A stretch of 8,774 nt of DNA from Mesorhizobium sp. (GTDB taxonomy: Bacteria > Pseudomonadota > Alphaproteobacteria > Rhizobiales > Rhizobiaceae). The notes under the pieces are model-generated. The model was not told the origin of the DNA. It worked only from the letters and a program-made list of their open reading frames with translations, and ran no database searches. The position numbers and the translations under genes were made by a program. How positions within the stretch are numbered: position 1 is the first letter of the stretch; every line of letters starts with the position of its first letter. Below are positions 6,580 through 8,774 of the stretch, one piece after another. The stretch covers positions 1 to 8,774 of the forward strand of contig JAUYMV010000325.1 of the NCBI GenBank assembly GCA_030698645.1, written 5' to 3'.

Positions 6580-7494
6580 TCAGGCCCGCAGCCTAAGGGG
6601 CGCCCCGCGCCGCGCCGACTCGTCGGCGAGCGCGGCATCGACGCGGTTGGCCTCGGCCAGCAGCACGGCGAGCGACGGCACGTCATTGTCCCATTCGACC
6701 AGCGTCGGCAGCGGGCCGGAGCGGCCGATCGTGTGCAGATAGAGGTCGAACACGTCGGCGCGCACCGCCGAGCCGTGCGCATCGATCAGCAGCCGGTCGC
6801 CGGCGCCGTCGACGGTCTCGTCATAGCCGGCCAGATGGATCTCGCCGACCCGGTCGAGCGGGAAGCGGTCGATATAGGCGAACGGGTCGAGCCGGTGGTT
6901 GACCGCCGACACCATGACGTTGTTGACGTCGAGCAACAGGCCGCAGCCGCTCCGCTCGGCGACCGCGTCGAGAAAATCGATCTCGTCGATCGTGCTGTCC
7001 TCGAACAGCACATAGGTCGACGGATTCTCCAGCAGCATGCGGCAGCCGGTCGCCTGCTGCACCTCGTCGACATGGCGCGCCACCCGCGCCAGCGTCTCCT
7101 GCGTGTAGGGCAGCGGCATCAGATCGTTGAGGAAGCCCGTGTCGTGCGTCGACCAGGCGAGGTGCTCGGAGAAGGATTGCGGGCGGTAGCGTTCGATCAG
7201 GCGGCGGAGCCGCGCGAGATGGCCGGGGTCGAGCGGCCGCGCCGCGCCGATCGACAGGCCGACGCCGTGCAGCGACAGCGGATAGCGCGAGACGATTTCG
7301 GCGAGCGCCCGGTGCGGCGCGCCGCCGTCGCCCATGTAGTTCTCGGCATGCACCTCGAAGAAGCCGATGTCAGGACGGGTGTCGAGGATTTCGTGGACAT
7401 GTTCGGGCTTCAGCCCGAGGCCGGCGCGGACGGGCAGCGACGCGGTTCGATGTGTCGTGTCGGGTGTCGGGGCGGTCGTCACTGCGGTTGCCAT
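6580..7494 (-). CDS. bufB: DUF692 multinuclear iron enzyme, bufferin maturase
   Basis: A 304-aa TIM-barrel enzyme of the DUF692 family, related to MbnB. These enzymes use a cluster of iron ions and oxygen to modify cysteines of a precursor peptide, to oxazolone/thioamide in methanobactin and to thiooxazole in bufferins. Candidate metal ligands, by family pattern: E47/H49 (FFEVHAENYMGDGG), H76 (LSLHGVGLSIG), E110/H111 (FSEHLAW), E156 (LLENPSTYV), D189 and N191-N192 (LLLDVNN), H200 (VNHRLDP), H220 (GEIHLAGY), D238/H240 (IDAHG) and E267 (VEWD). All look intact. It follows bufA by 61 nt containing a strong hairpin and precedes bufC by 3 nt. The ATG at 7494 has only a modest AGGCAGG upstream; the first 20 residues are Thr/Pro/Ala-rich, so a start inside is possible. 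Context with a DUF2282 precursor makes the substrate assignment strong. Confidence 0.93.
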   Translation of the reverse strand: MATAVTTAPTPDTTHRTASLPVRAGLGLKPEHVHEILDTRPDIGFFEVHAENYMGDGGAPHRALAEIVSRYPLSLHGVGLSIGAARPLDPGHLARLRRLIERYRPQSFSEHLAWSTHDTGFLNDLMPLPYTQETLARVARHVDEVQQATGCRMLLENPSTYVLFEDSTIDEIDFLDAVAERSGCGLLLDVNNVMVSAVNHRLDPFAYIDRFPLDRVGEIHLAGYDETVDGAGDRLLIDAHGSAVRADVFDLYLHTIGRSGPLPTLVEWDNDVPSLAVLLAEANRVDAALADESARRGAPLRLRA

Positions 7495-7521
7495 GGGCCT
7501 GCCTACGCGTTTTGGTTGAGT

Positions 7522-7546
7522 GGAAGGCCCGGAGGCCGGGCCTTCC
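7522..7546 (-). terminator. Perfect 11-bp hairpin between bufA and bufB
   Basis: GGAAGGCCCGG (7522-7532), loop of 3, CCGGGCCTTCC (7536-7546): an exact inverted repeat starting 9 nt after the bufA stop. In the minus-strand transcript it is followed by ACUCAACCAAAACG, not a U-run, so full intrinsic termination is unlikely. It more probably stabilises the bufA 3' end or allows partial read-through, keeping precursor peptide in excess over BufBCD. The stem is seen; the function is inferred. Confidence 0.6.
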
Positions 7547-7555
7547 GGGGCGGGA

Positions 7556-7843
7556 TCAGCCCTTCATCGGCTCGAGCATGCCCTTGTGGCCGTTGACGTC
7601 CATCGTGGCGCAGGTGCCGGCGGGGACCGCCTTCCAGGCGTTGCCCTGGTAGTCCATCGTCGAAGTGCCGGCGCAGGTCGTGCCGGCGCCTGCGGCGCAG
7701 TCGTTCTGGCCGGCAAGCGAGATGCCGTAGCATTTCTCCATGCCGACCATCTTTTCGGCGGGCAGCGGGCCGGCGAGCGCGGCGCTGGCGAGCGCGGTGG
7801 CGAGCGAGCCGGCGAGGGCGAAGGCGAGTGTCTGGCGGTTCAT
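7556..7843 (-). CDS. bufA: DUF2282 bufferin precursor peptide (BufA1 type)
   Basis: A 95-aa exported precursor. Residues 1-24 form a Sec signal peptide: N-terminal R3, a hydrophobic stretch [19 protein letters not shown], with likely cleavage after SAALA at about 24. The mature part starts [10 protein letters not shown] and has exactly four cysteines, C38 (MEKCYG), C49 (GQNDCA), C57 (TTCAGTS) and C78 (VPAGTC), matching the DUF2282/BufA1 pattern. In Caulobacter bufferins the central cysteines are turned into thiooxazoles by BufB/BufC and the mature periplasmic peptide binds copper; the same is inferred here. Unlike most RiPPs no leader is removed beyond the signal peptide. The ATG at 7843 has AGGAG 7 nt upstream. 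First gene of bufABCD, preceded by a SigF-type promoter. An exported metal-stress peptide is near certain; copper specificity comes from family knowledge. Confidence 0.93.
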   Translation of the reverse strand: MNRQTLAFALAGSLATALASAALAGPLPAEKMVGMEKCYGISLAGQNDCAAGAGTTCAGTSTMDYQGNAWKAVPAGTCATMDVNGHKGMLEPMKG

Positions 7844-7897
7844 GGTCGTCTCCTGTCAGGATCGTTGCGAAGCGCTTCATGCACTTCCGGACAGCAT

Positions 7898-7924
7898 TTC
7901 GCCGGTCGCGCCGGCTTCGTTACA
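7898..7924 (-). promoter_or_regulatory. SigF-type ECF promoter for bufABCD
   Basis: On the minus strand TGTAACG (7924-7918), exactly 16 nt, then CGAA (7901-7898). I recall the Caulobacter SigF consensus as TGTAACC-N16-CGAA; this differs only at the seventh base of the -35 box. Transcription should start near 7890-7893, giving a leader of about 47-50 nt before bufA with a good AGGAG. A 10-bp palindrome GAAGCGCTTC (7869-7878) lies in that leader. Confidence 0.8.
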
Positions 7925-7989
7925 TCACGGCCAGACACGCTTTCGTGAGCCTGCGCCGCGCCATGCCCTCGACCATTTTTGTCAAGGCG

Positions 7990-8016
7990 CGTAACAATCG
8001 CCGCGGCGTAAGCGAA
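7990..8016 (+). promoter_or_regulatory. SigF-type ECF promoter for sigF-nrsF (autoregulation)
   Basis: CGTAACA (7990-7996), exactly 16 nt, then CGAA (8013-8016): the same two boxes and spacing as the buf promoter, facing the sigma-factor gene. It keeps the GTAAC core. Transcription would start near 8021-8024, only 6-9 nt before the GTG at 8030, so the message would be almost leaderless and would lose most of the AGGGAG ribosome binding site. Either translation is leaderless or an additional upstream promoter exists. Confidence 0.65.
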
Positions 8017-8029
8017 CAGGGAGAAGCGG

Positions 8030-8569
8030 GTGACGGGCGGGCGGGAAGCCGAACTGGCCGGTGCGTTGCGCGCGGCGATCGCCGGCGACGAGAAGGCCTA
8101 TGCGGCGTTCCTGGCCGAGATCGCGGCGCTGGTGCGCGGCTTCGCCCGCCGCAGGATCGCGCATGGCGGAATCGACCCGGAGGATGTCGTCCAGGAAACG
8201 CTGCTTGCCATTCATTTGAAGCGTCATACATGGCGCGAGGACGCGGCGGTGCTGCCCTGGGTGTTCGCCATCGCGCGCTTCAAGCTGGTGGACGCGTTCC
8301 GCCGGCGCGGCCGGCGCATCGAAGTCGACATTTCGGGCTTCGCCGAGATCCTGGCCGAGCCGGAGCAGGACGCGACGGCGGCCGCGCGCGACATCGACCG
8401 CGCCCTCGAAGCGCTGGCGCCGGGACAGCGCGACGTGGTGTCATCGATCTCGGTCGAGGGCCGCTCGATCGGCGAAACGGCGGCGGCGCTCGGCATGAGC
8501 GAGACGGCGGTGCGCGTCGCCCTGCACCGGGGGCTCGGCGCCATCGCCAAACGGTTCGGAAGGCAGTGA
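8030..8569 (+). CDS. sigF: ECF sigma factor, SigF type
   Basis: A 179-aa ECF sigma factor with region 2 at about 20-95 (AYAAFLAEIAALVRGFARR, then DPEDVVQETLLAIHLKRHTW, the core-binding and -10-reading part, then PWVFAIARFKLVDAFRRRGRR) and region 4 at about 122-176 (LEALAPGQRDVV ... GRSIGETAAALGMSETAVRVALHRGL, the -35-reading helix-turn-helix). No extra C-terminal domain. The GTG at 8030 has AGGGAG 6 nt upstream. The next gene, starting 0 nt after its stop, is an NrsF (DUF1109) anti-sigma factor, which places it with Caulobacter SigF, held inactive at the membrane and released by heavy metals such as chromate or cadmium. It diverges from bufABCD and both carry matching promoters, so bufABCD is the predicted main target. 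Confidence 0.92.
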   Translation: MTGGREAELAGALRAAIAGDEKAYAAFLAEIAALVRGFARRRIAHGGIDPEDVVQETLLAIHLKRHTWREDAAVLPWVFAIARFKLVDAFRRRGRRIEVDISGFAEILAEPEQDATAAARDIDRALEALAPGQRDVVSSISVEGRSIGETAAALGMSETAVRVALHRGLGAIAKRFGRQ

Positions 8570-8774
8570 ATGGAAACGCGCGACCTGATCGTGGCCCTGG
8601 GAAGAGACGCGAAGGCGAAGGCGCCCTCGCCGGCAGCCGTGCTGGCCGGCGCCGGGCTCGCCGCGATCGTGTTCGCCTACGTGCTGTTTGCCGTGCTGAT
8701 CGGCCCGCGGCCGGACATCGCGGCGGCGGCCGTAACGCCGCGCTTCCTGTTCAAGTTCGTCGTCACGCTGGCGC
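8570..8774 (+). CDS. nrsF: NrsF (DUF1109) membrane anti-sigma factor, N-terminal part
   Basis: The first 68 codons are present; the gene runs off the right edge. The peptide begins METRDLIVALGRDAKA, a soluble lead expected to hold the sigma factor, followed by a membrane helix at about 25-43 (AGAGLAAIVFAYVLFAVLI), then GPRPDI and the conserved TPRFLFKFVVTLA (56-68) at the start of the second helix, a hallmark of DUF1109/NrsF. Full-length members have about six helices and a pair of conserved cysteines needed for the metal response; those lie beyond the window or are not visible here. The ATG directly follows the sigF stop (TGA-ATG), with GGAAGG inside the end of sigF as the ribosome binding site, so the two are translationally coupled in a 1:1 manner. 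Identification is strong despite truncation. Confidence 0.9.
   Translation, partial: METRDLIVALGRDAKAKAPSPAAVLAGAGLAAIVFAYVLFAVLIGPRPDIAAAAVTPRFLFKFVVTLA

Noticed and set aside
5650..7596. 648-codon plus-strand open frame over bufB, bufC and bufD.
   Set aside because: It is low-complexity Arg/Gly/Ala/Val sequence antisense to three recognised genes; long shadow frames are expected at this GC content.
7503..7880. 125-codon open frame overlapping bufA, starting in its leader.
   Set aside because: It is arginine- and proline-rich, out of frame with the clearly real bufA, and looks like a GC-driven shadow.
7980..7985. Perfect TTGACA on the minus strand as a housekeeping -35 for bufA.
   Set aside because: No acceptable -10 lies 16-18 nt downstream (GGCGCG there), and the SigF-type promoter closer to bufA explains the operon better.
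1..8774. CRISPR arrays, tRNA or rRNA genes, insertion sequences and attachment sites.
   Set aside because: No regular direct repeats, RNA-gene signatures, transposase or terminal inverted repeats were seen.

Overview
The window is very GC-rich, with GTG starts, Shine-Dalgarno-led genes and gene families typical of Alphaproteobacteria. Hyphomicrobiales (a Mesorhizobium- or Rhizobium-like lineage) is the best guess, from protein-family resemblance only. Eleven well-supported genes fill almost all of it, two of them cut by the window edges; an unproven small ORF follows cydB.

Left part (1-2474), all on the minus strand. A TMEM43-family membrane protein is followed by a small DMT/EamA-like four-helix membrane protein, an XRE-type helix-turn-helix regulator, and the N-terminus of a SulP-family anion permease that runs off the left edge. 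The regulator and permease probably form a unit. A perfect 6-5-6 inverted repeat lies over the likely regulator promoter.

Middle part (2759-5133), plus strand. cydA and cydB encode a cytochrome bd-type quinol oxidase of the short-Q-loop, cyanide-insensitive (CIO) class, diverging from the TMEM43 gene.

Right part (5265-8774). A minus-strand operon runs bufA (DUF2282 precursor peptide), bufB (DUF692/MbnB-like), bufC (DUF2063/MbnC-like) and bufD (DoxX-like membrane protein). This is the bufferin 1 type of copper-buffering RiPP (ribosomally made, post-translationally modified peptide) system, called gig in some literature. Divergent from it on the plus strand are an ECF sigma factor of the SigF type and the start of its NrsF (DUF1109) membrane anti-sigma factor.

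The clearest regulatory signal is a pair of near-identical two-box elements, xGTAACx-N16-CGAA, facing opposite ways in the 186-bp buf/sigF gap. Each has exactly the 16-nt spacer I recall for Caulobacter SigF promoters. The model is that NrsF senses metal or oxidant and releases SigF, which transcribes its own operon and buf. The bufA peptide is exported, modified and binds copper. A perfect 11-bp hairpin between bufA and bufB probably sets precursor above enzymes. The bd oxidase, which contains no copper, may be a functionally sensible neighbour, though its link to buf is only positional.
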